Shown here piece by piece: positions 34,925-46,199 of a DNA stretch of 64,000 bases. A model generated the notes under the pieces. It saw only the letters and a list, made by a program, of their open reading frames with translations, ran no database searches and was not told the origin of the DNA. Origin of the DNA: Straminergon stramineum (taxonomy: Eukaryota; Streptophyta; Bryopsida; Hypnales; Calliergonaceae); assembly GCA_963920665.1 (NCBI GenBank), contig OY987265.1:2361001-2425000 (forward strand). The letters are read 5' to 3'. Within the stretch, counting starts at the first letter, position 1. Each line of letters starts with the position of its first letter. The position numbers were made by a program, and so were the translations under genes.

Positions 34925-36850
34925 TAGCACAGGAAAGTCAGGTTGCTTCTCTAAGACCAAAAATGATCCTAAAGTGACCCGTTTATTGTTCCCACAGAGA
35001 TTTAGTTGGCGGAATACTTAATGTCCGGAAAAGAAGAAATTGGTTACCACAGCAAAACAAACCCAAGAAAACCTACTCAAATCTAGCTAAAGATCCAAAT
35101 TTAACTACTCTATTCTATCCCAATCCTAATTCTTCACTTTCTCCCATTCTCACACTACCTACAATCTACTTACAGTCAAAACCAGAACCGGAAGTTGGGT
35201 AGCTAATCCGACTTTCTTGTATTCTAGTTTCCTAATAATCATAACCGGAATTGAGTTTTACCTCTGAATCAAGAGGGATCTGCGTATTGGGGTTAAAGCA
35301 GGGAGCTTAAGACCTACCCTCTGAGTTTTAAAGTGACAAGAGTTCCACTATAAAATAAAAAGAAAGAAACATCACCAAAATCTACTTCCAACCAAACTTT
35401 CTTTCACAACTAAACCGGATAGCAATTGGGATCAACAGGTCACATAAAGAACCTTTAGCTGAAATACTAATTCATACTACAATGACAGCCTATCAGTTTA
35501 ATCTAGATCCTTGAAAGAAACTGGGATGGCTGAATTAAGAAGTTGTCACCTTCCTTTTGTGATTTCGGTTAATGCTGAACCTATCAACCAAGAAATGGAA
35601 GCTACCCTGAAATAGTCAATAGTTGTACTTCAGACATAATTGGGACTATCAAAACTAATAGGAAACACGAACTGATCACACTTGAGATTAGGAAAACACC
35701 CTCACACACAATCTCACTTCAATAGTCCAAGAAGATGGATACTTCCAATATCTAGGCACACTCCCTCCTTATCTATTTCTGCAATTTCTACAATACATAC
35801 ATCAATGGGATCAACCATCAAAGTAAACGCCGCCACCTCAAATGTGAATAAAAAAATGCTGACTTAAATTGCACAATGCTGGAATGACAAAGTTTGGAAA
35901 TGCACACTAACTAATTGAAATCTAACACCTAAATAGTTTACAATCCAAGGGAATCTACAGCCCCAAGGCAAATCAAAACCAACCATAGGGGAATAACACG
36001 TGTCATTGGCCTTATCCTATCCTAAGTTGACTTCCACTGAAGTCCAAAACTACTCGTAAAAAGTGGATCTTAGATTCAAAAAATTTGGATCTAGGGAGTT
36101 CAAAATTCCTTTCTCACCTAAAAGCTACTAGGGAAGTACTTCCCACCAAAAACTTAGGTTTTCAGCCGCCACAGCCTATCTACTTTACCCTAATCCGACT
36201 TTCTTGGTTGCTTCCCTAGAATCGCACTCGATGTGGGGAAGCTCCTCCTCACCGGTTGTTTCTGGATAGAACCGGAAACTACTTTGTGTTTCTTAGTCTA
36301 GAAGGACTGAGCCTTGGATTTGGCCCTTACCTTTCTTAGAGCAGCCAACTCCTGTTCCGTGTCGGAGTAAGGTTCAGACTCTTTTCTGGACCTAGAACTG
36401 GATCCCTCCTCTTCTTATTTTGATTCTTTGTCTTCATCCTCTTCTGATTCTGATTCTAACTGGATTGGCTTCTTTGTTAATTGGGACCTTGGCGTCTTCA
36501 TCTTTATCTGGTTTGGAGTAGGGGAGGCCGTTGAAACCTTGCTCGGCAGAGTTCCTTGGTCCGCCTCTGTTGTTTTTGCCTTCCCCCGCATCACTGATCC
36601 GGGTGTAGACGCACGCCCAGTTCTAAGTTCTTGTTGCGTACTGTCTATCTAAATATTGACTTAATCCAATTCCGTTTCCGGATATTGAAGTTCCAGTTCC
36701 AAATTTCAAAAGTGACCATTAACTCCATTATGCAATTAAGGTTTTTTGTTTATCCGGTTCCGGTTTTATCTCCCATTCCTTCTATTTCTAATAGTAAAAA
36801 CCAAAAAAATTTAGCTAGATGAACCCACTATGTCATCAAATCTTTCTAAA
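34925..36850. mobile_element. Insertion of about 1.9 kb in the OTU-ParB gene, class unclear
   Basis: Coding sequence of the host gene is readable just before (36868-37083, minus) and just after (34690-34915, minus) this block, while the block itself has a different composition. The ends look like TGTCATAG on the left and, as complement, TGACATAG on the right, but no clear target duplication is visible. CTAATCCGACTTTCTTG occurs twice inside (about 35205 and 36187). It carries a minus-strand acidic open frame at 36650-36298. A minus-oriented retroelement is my first guess. Boundaries are accurate to about 30 bp. Confidence 0.45.
36298..36650 (-). pseudogene. Acidic Ser/Glu-rich open frame within the 1.9-kb insertion
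   Basis: About 117 codons with a single internal stop and no ATG until residue 19 or so. The protein begins STQQELRTGRAS, then a Pro/Thr/Lys-rich part, then a cluster of acidic and Ser residues (ESESEEDEDKESK), then SRKESEPYSDTEQELAAL, probably helical. No domain is recognised. Its openness and amino-acid bias suggest true former coding sequence, for example a linker of a retroelement gag. Function unknown. Confidence 0.4.
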
Positions 36851-37297
36851 AACTTTTAAGGCCGGATTTAGGGCTCCCATATTTCTCTTGGAATTAATTT
36901 CTCCAATCTCTTTAACTTGGAGAGATCTTCTTTAGACAATATATTAGCCCAATTTGCCTTGAAATCTTTATATCCACTGTGAACAATAGATACAAGTTGG
37001 TCTTTGGAACCGTATTTGGATATATTGTGAGAAAACATCATTTCTTCAAATAATTGGTTGTCTTCATTTATCAACCATTTCAAAGCATTTTGTATTGCTA
37101 GAAGCTATTTCATTTTATTGGCCATACACGCAATAGATTTTGGTTGCAAAGTCTTTGTATCCACTCCATTAAAAAAAAAACACTTAGGTTTATTGCATAA
37201 GCGGCTCAATTCCTTGTGTTGTTCTATACTCAAGTTCCTCCACAACTTCAACCATTTTATTGCAAAGGACCTTCTAGGAAAATCTTCATTTCCTTAA

Positions 37298-37934
37298 CCC
37301 CTAAATGCCCAAGGCTTGTTTGGAGCTCCTTGAAATTTGCTCTAAATTGAACAAAAAGTCAACATTTTCATAAGTTGTACCAATTTTTTTTGAATTGTAA
37401 CCATACAAATGCAAACTAGACATGTTAGAGATCACATAGAAAAAGAAAACATAAGAATATCACTTACAGATTGAAAGATTATAATGTTTGATCATGACGG
37501 TATAAAAACTATAAAAATTTTTCAATTCACTTTTTGTATGTCAACTCTAAAAATTTGGTCACTAAAAAAATATGAGGTTATAGGGCCTAGAATGCACAAC
37601 CCAAATTAATTTATGGTTTTTCAAAATCTATTCTACAATTTTTTTAAATGAAGTTCTCATGTAATTTTGCCTCCAAGATCTAGTGTATTTGAGGCTCATT
37701 TCCAAGAGTCCTCAATACTACGGGAAGTCAATATTGCAATGGGCATCCTTGCACTAAATCTTCAATAGAAAAATCATAATCCTTTTTTTTTTAGATCAAC
37801 TTTTTGATCCTAAAACTAGACTTCAAAAAGAATTCTCCAAAAATATAAACTAATAATAATAGCAATTTGGTATTGTTTTACTTAACTTCAAAGTTTTTAA
37901 AACACCCAAATCTAGTGCCTTGGGCATTTAGGGG
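37298..37934. mobile_element. TTAA-flanked element A (637 bp) with perfect terminal inverted repeat
   Basis: TTAA lies at 37294-37297 and 37935-37938. Just inside are CCCCTAAATGCCCAAGGC and its exact complement, an 18-bp perfect inverted repeat. The interior is AT-rich and non-coding. The element interrupts the OTU-ParB gene. Upstream coding ends ENELKRH, and beyond a single TTAA the same frame continues with NEDFPRRSFAIKWLKLWRNL, apart from the stop made by the TTAA itself. TTAA targets and CCC...GGG ends are the known signature of piggyBac-type transposons. No transposase is present. Confidence 0.8.
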
Positions 37935-39433
37935 TTAATGTCTCTTTAACTCATTTTCATTGAAGAATATATGTTTTTCGTCATATGCTTCACACCTTTT
38001 TAAGAGTGCATGAAAAACAGCCTTGTCTAACAAAAATACATGACACATATATTGATCTAAAGATTTTCATAGGACGCTTAGTGTCTTGTCTTTTGTTTTG
38101 TTCGAGTGCCAATGCAAGATGTAGATCATAGCTTAGACTACATTCATACAATTGAAATCTTCTTCATGATTCTCTCGATGAGGATATTCATAATATTCAA
38201 ACACTTTTCTCATCTTTTGTAGATCTTTAGAAATAGTAGTATATTTTTGTCGCTTTAAATATTCCTCATTGAGATAGGAAGACAGAGCCAAACACTTTGA
38301 AGGTTCGTCATATAAAACTATAGCTACTTCTTTGTTCTTGAATATTTTTTCATACTCTAGTGTAGACATTTCACCTTGCTCATATTATATCTTTGCATCC
38401 TTATAGGCCTTTACCACGTGTTGTCCATCAATGGGTTCCCATCTTAATGAAGACAAAAACGAGGTTGTTGGTTTATTATCAATTATACAATTAGCCTTTG
38501 TAAGTGCATTTCGAAACTTATCATATTGTAAAAAGTACTTGATGTGTTTTGATTCTTCATTTTGAATGCCAACGGGTTTTAATACAAGTGGTGACATTGT
38601 ATTTGAAGTACTTTGTAATAATTCATATATCTTATTCACATTATTTTTGTTACATTTATGTTGATTTGTAAGAGTAGATGGTTCTAAAATGTCATCAATA
38701 GACACATCAAATTTATAATCACGACCAAATATGAAACCACTTTTAAGTGTTTTGTATGTATAAAATTCAATATGGTAGTATTGACATAATTTTTAGTTTG
38801 CTCAACCTTGGGCTTCTTTGGAGGTCCTTATTTGGAAGGACTTCCCATATTTGAAGTTGAGGCAAATGATTTATTAGCAAAAGGGTTGTCAGTTTGCTAT
38901 TTAATCACAGGAATATAATGATCTATTGCAATTGGAGCATTTGTTGTTGGCACTCCATTAGAATAGATCCAAACTAGATTTTTCCTAGCCAAGTTTTTAA
39001 AACTTTCAATGTTGTAAAGGTATAAAGGCTATTGTAAATATAGAAAAATGAATTGCATCGTATTTCCATCTCCCCACAATCCATTATGATCATAACTAGA
39101 CTTCAACATCAGCTCAATATATTTTTTAATAGTTGTGTCTTTACTTAATTGGTGCAAAGTAAGACTCAACTTTACAGCTGTGACCCATTTTTTCTTTTGT
39201 GGATGACCATCTGAAACATATTCTTTAAATAAATTTGTTGCATGGATTCAAAGATGATCTAAATAGTCAAATTGTTCTTTTGTTCAAACTTTGTTTCCAC
39301 AAAGCATTATATAACTAACAGCATCAAATAAACAATCTCCAACTCTATAATCATAATTTTGAACAAATTGAAGATGTAAGGTCTTACAAAACTTTGCAAA
39401 ATTTTCATATTTTTGAGGTTTCAAAATTGCCAT

Positions 39434-39959
39434 GATTGTTGATTGAAGGAATGCAATATTGTACAAGAATATGAAAATTGATTTGAGCAAATAATTTCAA
39501 TAATAAAATAGAAATCTAGTAATGCAAGTAATGCAATATTTTATGAGAGTCTAAAAGTGATTTTCTAATAAAAAAATGAAATGAAAAATACATTTGAAAG
39601 CAATTCTATTTGTATGGGAATACAAAGAAGATTTTAATGTAAAAAGAAAAAGAAGTAAAAGAAAAAAATTAAATTAAAAATGTAAAAAAGAAAAGAAGTA
39701 AAGTAATTCTTGCTCAAAGTGAAATTAACTTTTTTATAATTTTTAAAATAAAATGATCTTGCTCATTAATTTGCACACATTATTAATGGAATGGAATTGA
39801 AATCTAACGACATCAAATATCAAATGTAATAAAATAAAATATATGTATATGAGATTGTGTATTTCAATTATACATATAAATGAAGAATTGGAAAAAATTA
39901 TTGATTTCATTTTATTGAAAAAATCTTTAATATAAGATATTTTATATAAAAAATAAACT
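39434..39959. other. Spacer between Helentron EEP and the OTU-ParB unit
   Basis: Very AT-rich with poly-A and poly-T runs. It either contains the 3' end of the Helentron together with the start of a second element, or is an internal spacer of one large element. No palindrome typical of a Helentron end was identified with confidence. Confidence 0.35.
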
Positions 39960-40741
39960 TTGTTGATTAAATGTATAGTTAGGCAAGGAATTTGGAAGTT
40001 TAAATGCACAATATATTGGTTTGTGATAATCCAGTCAATATGCATCCATAACACCATACTTTGTATCTTGACCTGGGATATTTGTCCAAATATGATCTAT
40101 TACTGAATTTAATTTAGTAGTAGGTATTGGTAGTTGTTGTTTGAAGTGGTGTTTAGACATGACTTGAATAAGTTGTCGAGAATTATTGTCTTTGTTATTT
40201 TTCATACATAAATCTACATGAAAATCTCCAAGAATAAGAATAGGACATGTTAATGGTGCTTTAGAAATTAGTTCTTTTATAATTTCAAAAAACATTGAAT
40301 AGAATGAGATTGATAAACGGTTATTACATGAATAGCACTATGAGTGCTTTCATTAAATGTTGCTCCTAAAAATTCAGATCCATTGTGATTTTTTATTGAA
40401 TGTGTCGAACATGTTACGTTTTTATTATACAACAAAAGTAGATTGTGTTTGTCAAATGTATGTATATAGTTGTATTTGGATGTATCTATAAATTGTGATA
40501 CTTCTTTGTGCAAGCTTTACCTTGGTTTCTTGAAAACATAGTATGTAGGATGATTGAAGATTATGATTACTTTGTATGTCATATTGATGTTTAGATAAAG
40601 AATTAATATTAATGCTTTGAATGATTATATGTGAATGGCGCATGGTTTTTAACATTGGTACAAATAAGTTTCATTTTGTTGTTGACTTTAATCGTTCCAT
40701 TTCTAAAGAAACTGAATTATCTATATGAAAGTTTAACATGG
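39960..40741 (-). pseudogene. EEP (AP-endonuclease-like) domain of the Helentron
   Basis: The minus strand reads NFHIDNSVSLEMERLK (the junction segment after the helicase), a stop, then HIIIQSININSLSKHQYDI, SSYILCFQETKVK, then LLYNKN, GATFNESTHSAIHVITVY, PILILGDFHVDL, LNSVIDHIWTN and, near the end, a DYHKPIY segment. This is the order of the endonuclease/exonuclease/phosphatase fold: N-x-x-S-L near the start, Q-E-T metal ligand, G-D-F-x-x-x-x core, and final S-V-I-D-H with a late D-x-H. Frameshifts near 40515 and 40290 and stop codons break it. In Helentrons this domain is proposed to help nick or cleave target DNA. Confidence 0.75.
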
Positions 40742-40745
40742 TTAA

Positions 40746-41315
40746 CCCCTAAACGCGTCGACGTTCATTTTCTAAACAATGAATAGATTGAAACTCTAGT
40801 TTCATCTTCCTAATTACTTGGATGAAAGTTATTTTAATTTGTGAAGATATGTTATCAAGTTTTTGTCCTATCTAAGGGTTGGATTTGGTGTTACTAGAAT
40901 TCCTATTTTTCTAAAATTACAAATATGCAAGTATATCAAGTGGTCAAACTGCATTGACTTTAGTTCAAAACTGGATTAGCCAAAATGAGGTCATAAATAG
41001 GAAGAACAAAAAAAATTCAAAAATTCACCATGTGAAGAAAACCTCATTTCAAATCCATTCCAACAAATTTTACTCAAAAAATGATAATATTGTACTTGCA
41101 ATCGAATTTTAAAGGAATTTTGGAATTTCTCTTTCAAAATTTATAAAGAAAAGATTGGTGATAGCATTGGTGAATCTAAATGTACACATGGAATCTAGAA
41201 ATTAAAATCTACAACTTTTATTTGTATGTGAATTCCAAAATATGCTTTCAAATAGCACTTTATAATGATTTTTCTCAAATTGTCAATTGTGGAGATGAAT
41301 CTGGATGTTTAGGGG
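40746..41315. mobile_element. TTAA-flanked element B (570 bp)
   Basis: TTAA is present at 40742-40745 and 41316-41319. The ends are CCCCTAAAC and GTTTAGGGG. The element sits exactly between the end of the helicase and the start of the EEP domain. With one TTAA removed together with the element, the minus strand reads on through LYLLTMLNFHIDNSV-like coding, so the TTAA is a true 4-bp target duplication. The whole element is similar to 61654-62498 in inverse orientation. It is non-coding and non-autonomous. Confidence 0.85.
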
Positions 41316-42720
41316 TTAACAAATACAATAGATACAACTTTCTTTTGTTCTAATATGTGACAAAGCAATATATGTTAGTCCATGCTTGTTGACACCTTTT
41401 GGACAAAATGCCATTTCATCTAAAGATAAACCTTGAGAACAATGAATGGTTTGTGCAGCTACTAATTGTATTGGAAATTGAATGTAAGTAATGAAATGTA
41501 TTCAGGTTTGTCCAAACATGATTTCTTTTGTTAATGCTTTGATAGGTGTCCATGATGGTGCAATACTTTTGTCTTTATATAAATGATCATATGCCAAACG
41601 TATTAAAGTTTCGACTTTTGCATTAAAATTTTTGTCAAAATGTATTTTTTTGAATTTGTAATTATTGATGTTTTGAAATGACCATCAACCCCATTAACTA
41701 TACCATCATGTGAACTTGTGTAGCATAATTTCCTACACAAAGTTCTACTAGCATGTCTTTTTTTACTTTTATTATCGTATGTTATCGAGCAATTTTACTA
41801 GGATCATTGGGAATTTCAAATGATGTAGACAAAGAAGGGTGTCAAATATCAATTGCCTTTAAATGATACATATGTCCTTTAGCTTGATAAAAAAAACTTT
41901 TATGTTTTGTGTTGTTGTGTCTTTATTCATATAAAACAAGTGTGGAATAGTGAAATCATTTAGAGGAGTTTTCAAGTATAATGAATTGATCAATGATCAT
42001 GTTAACATTTGCAATGGTTTGAGTGGCTCTTCGAAACCTATTCAATATGTCAATAAATATTGGATCGTTTTGTTGCATCATAATAGTTAGTTCATAACAT
42101 TGTATACATTCATACCAAAAACTAGGTGCTAAAGAGTTTAGTCCATGATTAAATTTTTGAAAGACCCATTTATTTCTAACAGGAGGTGCTTGATAGAAAT
42201 CACCACAAACTATAACATCTAGTCCACCAAAAAATTTGTTTTGAACATGTTTAATAGAACAAAATCTTTGGTCAATTGCATCCAACATCCTTGCTCGAAC
42301 AAGCGTTATTTCATCTATTACTATTAATTTTATTTGTTTGTATTGATCAATTAATTTATTTAGCAATTCTAATGATAATTTTCCAATGTTTGATATTGAT
42401 TTATTTATTGAAATGTGTAAAGCTAAATGTATAGTACATCCATCTATATTAAATGCATCTTTTCCAATATATGCCATCAATAGTGCTTTTGGTTTTAAAG
42501 GATCTGATTCTATATCTCTATGATAAAACCACAATAATCCTTGTACAACAAGTTGTAACATGAATGTTTTACCAATACCAACACCATTGGTTTGGAAGAA
42601 ATGTATAGGAATTTTTGTCTTAACACGCTTTTGATACATGAGATCATTGTAAATTGCTCTTTGTTCCTCATTTAGATTGCGAAGTAATTTGAAAAAATCT
42701 AATTCATCATTAAATCAACA
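41316..42720 (-). pseudogene. Pif1-family helicase domain of the Helentron
   Basis: A 227-codon open block (42639-41956) contains the Walker A motif GVGIGKTFML near 42570, motif II LIVIDEITLVRARMLDAID near 42310, and GDFYQAPPV near 42190, with FRRATQ near 42020. After frameshifts the C-terminal helicase motifs appear: FPIQLVAAQTIHCSQGLSLD (motif V) near 41450 and GLTYIALSHIRT (motif VI) near 41370. This is the 5'-to-3' Pif1-like helicase that unwinds DNA during Helitron transposition. The usual Lys of T-I-H-K-S-Q-G is Cys. The block is broken between about 41950 and 41560. Element B follows directly. Confidence 0.85.
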
Positions 42721-43129
42721 TTTCGAAAAGTATCATGTTCTAAACCTTCATGGGTGTAATGTCTTGCATGTGGTTTTATATATATCTGAAGCAAGATTAT
42801 ATTTCTCAATGTTTTTTGTACTTGTACGCAAACCATTGTATTTGCTTCTACATCATCCCATATATTGTATTTTTTGTTAGTTTGTAATTTATTTGCAATT
42901 TCTAAAAGATAGTCCCATTCTTCATCACAATCTTCTTGTACAATTGTAGCAATTTGATAATTGAATTTTTTACTTACATTAATAACATTGTTGATTTTCT
43001 CATCATAAGCTTCTTTCCAAGTCTCCTTGTTATTTTTTTGAGAAGCTTTTGTGTTAGAAAATGGTACATATAATAATAATTGTTCTCTTGCCCAATTTTA
43101 AAAATCTTTGTGTTTGTTGTAATGAACAA

Positions 43130-44600
43130 ACCTTATAATTTTAGATGTTTGACATTTCTTCTTTTATTTTTTAACCAATAAGAATTTGATGCAAATTCTA
43201 CTAAACATATATAATTCAATGAGTAAGGTCTTTCTATGTACCTATCAATAAGGGATTTGCACATAACATTAGAAGATTTAGGGTCCAATTTTGATAATGT
43301 TTCTTGTGGTTTCAAAAAGAAAGCACGTAAGCACGTTCTTCAAGTGGTGATGTATTTATAATTTAAATGTTCATGAACCATGATATAGAGGTAAGAAAAG
43401 AATGATATAAACAACTAGTTGCGCTGACATTTATTGTGCATTCAAAAATGCATTACCAAGTTTTAATATTTGTTTATCGACATCTGTTTTATTTTCTATA
43501 CATTCTTGAATAATTGTTTTTAATTCAATCATTATACTTTTGTCAACTTTTGTCATGTATGAAGTACATGAGGTAGCTGCAACATAAGGATCTAGTATAA
43601 ATTGAATATCTATGTTGGTATACTATGTATTTGTTAGAATTTTATTGAATGCATTAGTACGTATATGAGAAAGTTTTTGTTTCAAAAATACTTGCAGTCT
43701 TTTAAGTTGAGTACATAAACAAATATTGTAAGTTGAGTTGTCTATATTGAAATATAGTAGAAATTCATCAAAATTCATTTATGATCTAGTGCCTAGCTCT
43801 TTTAAAAAATCAAAAATGTCTTTATATTTATTTTTGTAGTAATTTGGATTTTCTACATCTTTACAATCAATTGGTTCTAAAATCATCGTTTTTTCCATTG
43901 GTGGAAGAGGATGATGAAATCTACATACCGGTTGTCCTTTTTATCTACATGTTCTTGTATGAGTTTGAGCTTCTTATAAAGAAATAAAAAGTAATAATTT
44001 GTCTAATGTAATATATTTAACGACAAAAGCAATAATTTCTTCATTGGAATTTATTTTATATTTTGGTGCATTTTTTATCCATATCACCACATGTTCATGT
44101 TTGCTACCTCTATGTTGAAATTTGGTAATGAAAAAGAAATCTACCACTTCACCTATAATTGAAGCTTATTTTTTAATTAATTTTTGACCTTTTCAATACA
44201 AATCTTAGTTGCTTTGAAAAAAATGTTTTGAATATTTGTAACAAAATCATGACTTGTATGTAGTAGTTCCCATTTTGCTATGTTATGATAAGAGAAAATA
44301 TTGTATATTTTTTTATTTCAAAAAATAAGGTTGGAAAATTAAGTTCTTCACTATGTTTATCTTTGAAGATTCCTATAGGATGGTATCATTCACTAGGTGC
44401 AATAGATAAACCATTTTCATTACATGCAATCAATGGTATTTTATCATAATCTTGTATAATTTCAGAATCTAAAAAATTATGCACCATTGTTTCTATAAAA
44501 ACATCTTTTGTTTCTTCTTCAAAATTGTCTTGGTTTGCAATGTCGTCTTTAAAAATATCATTTTTGTTTGAAAATGTATGGCAAACAAACAATTCCATAA
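43130..44600 (-). pseudogene. Helitron N-like region and Rep (HUH) nuclease domain
   Basis: Reading across three frames on the minus strand: NENGLSIAPSE, then IGIFKDKHSEELNFPTLFF, NIAKWELLHTSHDFVTNIQN, QHRGSKHEHVVIWIKNAP, a CRFHHPLPPMEKTMILEP segment, ILDPYVAATSCTSYMTKVD, LKLGNAFLNAQ, and INTSPLEERAYVL. These follow the conserved order of Helitron Rep proteins. The two-histidine metal motif is present as H-E-H at about 44085-44100. Only one tyrosine is seen in the SYMTK segment (near 43545); the partner expected four residues upstream is Ser. The block is thus decayed. Rep makes the single-strand cut and stays attached to the DNA end. Confidence 0.8.
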
Positions 44601-45230
44601 AGGATGAACTTGAACATTTAATTCTCTATACAATGGAGTATTCAACAAATCTTTCAGTGCTAACATAATCATATTAGGACATACATTTCTAGACATAAAA
44701 GGGGATTTACATACTAAACAACATTTTAGAAGAACCCCTATTGTACCACCATCTTTAGGTAAATGAGGAAGGATTGATTGTGTTTTATCAATATGTGCAG
44801 GAACATTTATAACACTACTATGCATTTTATATTGACCATAATTATGTAACTTATATATTTGTGCAAAAGCTTGCCATGGTGAAATCAATCTTTCTTCTAA
44901 AATAGTGAATTGCTTGACAGATGGTATTATCAAATTTTTATGAATATTTTTAGGTGCAAAATATAATGGAATTTTATTTTTCTTAATTTCATTTAAACAT
45001 TGATCGCAAACATATAATGTTTCATTTGAAAATACGGTATAATCACATTGTAATAAAGATTTTATTGTTTCTTGCAATGCAAACATTAATATATTGCAAA
45101 GTTTCAAAAAATGTAATTTTTGACATACAAAACATACGTAAATTGGTACATCATTTATTTCTTCATTAAATCTAATAAAAAATTTATGTGTTGTTGATAG
45201 TGGTTTAGTGTTTTTGTTTTTGTTTTTCAT
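44593..45230 (-). pseudogene. Helitron N-terminal zinc-binding region (DUF6570-like)
   Basis: The open block begins MKNKNKNTKPLSTTHKFF and contains paired cysteines (CFVCQKLHFLKLC, YVCDQCLNEIKKNKIPLYF). The characteristic run ILEERLISPWQAFAQI and YKMHSSVINVPAHIDKTQSI is followed by a CCLVCKSPFMSRN pair. The L-E-E-R-L-I-S-P ... N-V-P-x-x-x-x-x-T sequence is typical of the region before Rep in many Helitrons. Its 245-codon frame runs on out of register into the Rep block, so a frameshift lies near 44600. The segment may help DNA binding. Confidence 0.75.
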
Positions 45231-46199
45231 TTTTCCATTTATTCAATGATTTATTAGTAAAATTCTATGCTTTTTAATTTTTAATTTTTAAATGTTTCAA
45301 AATTTGAGTGCTTTTGTTTTTTGAGTCTATATGTTTTACACTTAAATCATTTTCTTTTGATGTCATTGAAATAATTTGAAGATTAGCTTTTCCAACTACT
45401 TCGGTTCGTATTTCATTTTGTATAATATTGTCTGTGATGTTAGATGTTTTCATATCATTGAATTTGGTAATATTTTCCAAATCAATTTTTTGTTTATGTT
45501 TTATATACTTTAAGCGTTTCATAACTTGATTACATGTTAGTTTGGTATTTGGAAAAACTTTGAAAAAATGCTTTGCTTTTTTTCAAAACAATAAGTTTTA
45601 AAATCATTTAAGATTGTTTTAATACAAGAATCATATTCTTTCCAATTTGTATAAGACCATTTTCTAGTTTGCATACTACATTTGCCATTAAGACTTGCAT
45701 AATCTTTTTCATTATTTCCAATAGAATGGTGAGCAATACTTGTATTGATTTCTTTATTGTTTTTCATTTTTAGTAAATTCATATGTCTAGTTAATCTAAT
45801 TTATGTCTTCTTGTTCAATAGATTATTATAAAAAGACATAAATTTTTTGGGTATTTCAATATTAGTTAAATATGGATTTTTCATTAAATTTTTTATTTTA
45901 TCATTCATTTCAATTGACCAATATATCCTTTTCGGGTTTTTAATGTTGTAATTCATATTCCAGCAATTATTGAATGTAATAGGATTTTTTAAGTAAATAT
46001 TACATTTACATTGATTATTTTTTGAATTGGTTGAAAATTTGAATTTGGTACTTATATCATTTTTTGTTTCAGATTGTGTTAAGTTTGTTTTATGTCTTAG
46101 ATTCCATAGAGTTTGCATTTGTTCTTCTATTGATTTTTTAAAATTATTGTCTTCGTATTCTAAATCCAAATCTATAATATTATTTTGTGTTGTTTCAGT
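45231..46199 (-). pseudogene. Lys/Asn-rich linker coding between OTU and zinc region
   Basis: Three consecutive open blocks (46274-45801, 45782-45537, 45522-45274) join the OTU domain to the zinc region with only a few stops between them. Composition is rich in Lys, Asn and Ile with no recognised motif, apart from a WKEYDSCIKTILNDFKTY segment. Such spacer regions are poorly conserved in Helitron proteins. It probably belonged to one long polyprotein. Confidence 0.5.

Larger units (their letters stand above)
34126..39433 (-). pseudogene. Unrecognised multidomain gene: OTU protease, ParB-like domain, long C-terminal region; broken
   Basis: A long decayed coding unit on the minus strand. I place the start at 39433 (MAILKPQKYENF). 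The OTU domain follows: catalytic block YRVGDCLFDAVSY near 39380-39350, NGLWGDGNTMQFIF near 39070, and the His motif AIDHYIPV near 38920. After a Pro/Lys-rich linker comes SIDDILEP and, at about 38412-38441, PIDGQHVVKAYK. The D-G-Q-H core is typical of ParB/sulfiredoxin-fold domains. The protein then continues through YTTISKDLQKM, across an inserted TTAA element, through LIPREIW, across a 1.9-kb insertion, then HLHESVPK, LKPIEIATKLG, WNAILLLPLEP-like and YYLQYGKAAIVSLIK. Several stops and frameshifts show it is dead. I do not know this architecture; the C-terminal half matches no family I recall. OTU domains cleave ubiquitin-like substrates, but its role here is unknown. Confidence 0.6.

Noticed and set aside
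37294..41319. PIF/Harbinger assignment of elements A and B from a TTA duplication
   Set aside because: TTA plus one extra base would need asymmetric ends. TTAA on both sides with exact CCC...GGG ends, and restoration of coding across a single TTAA, fit better.
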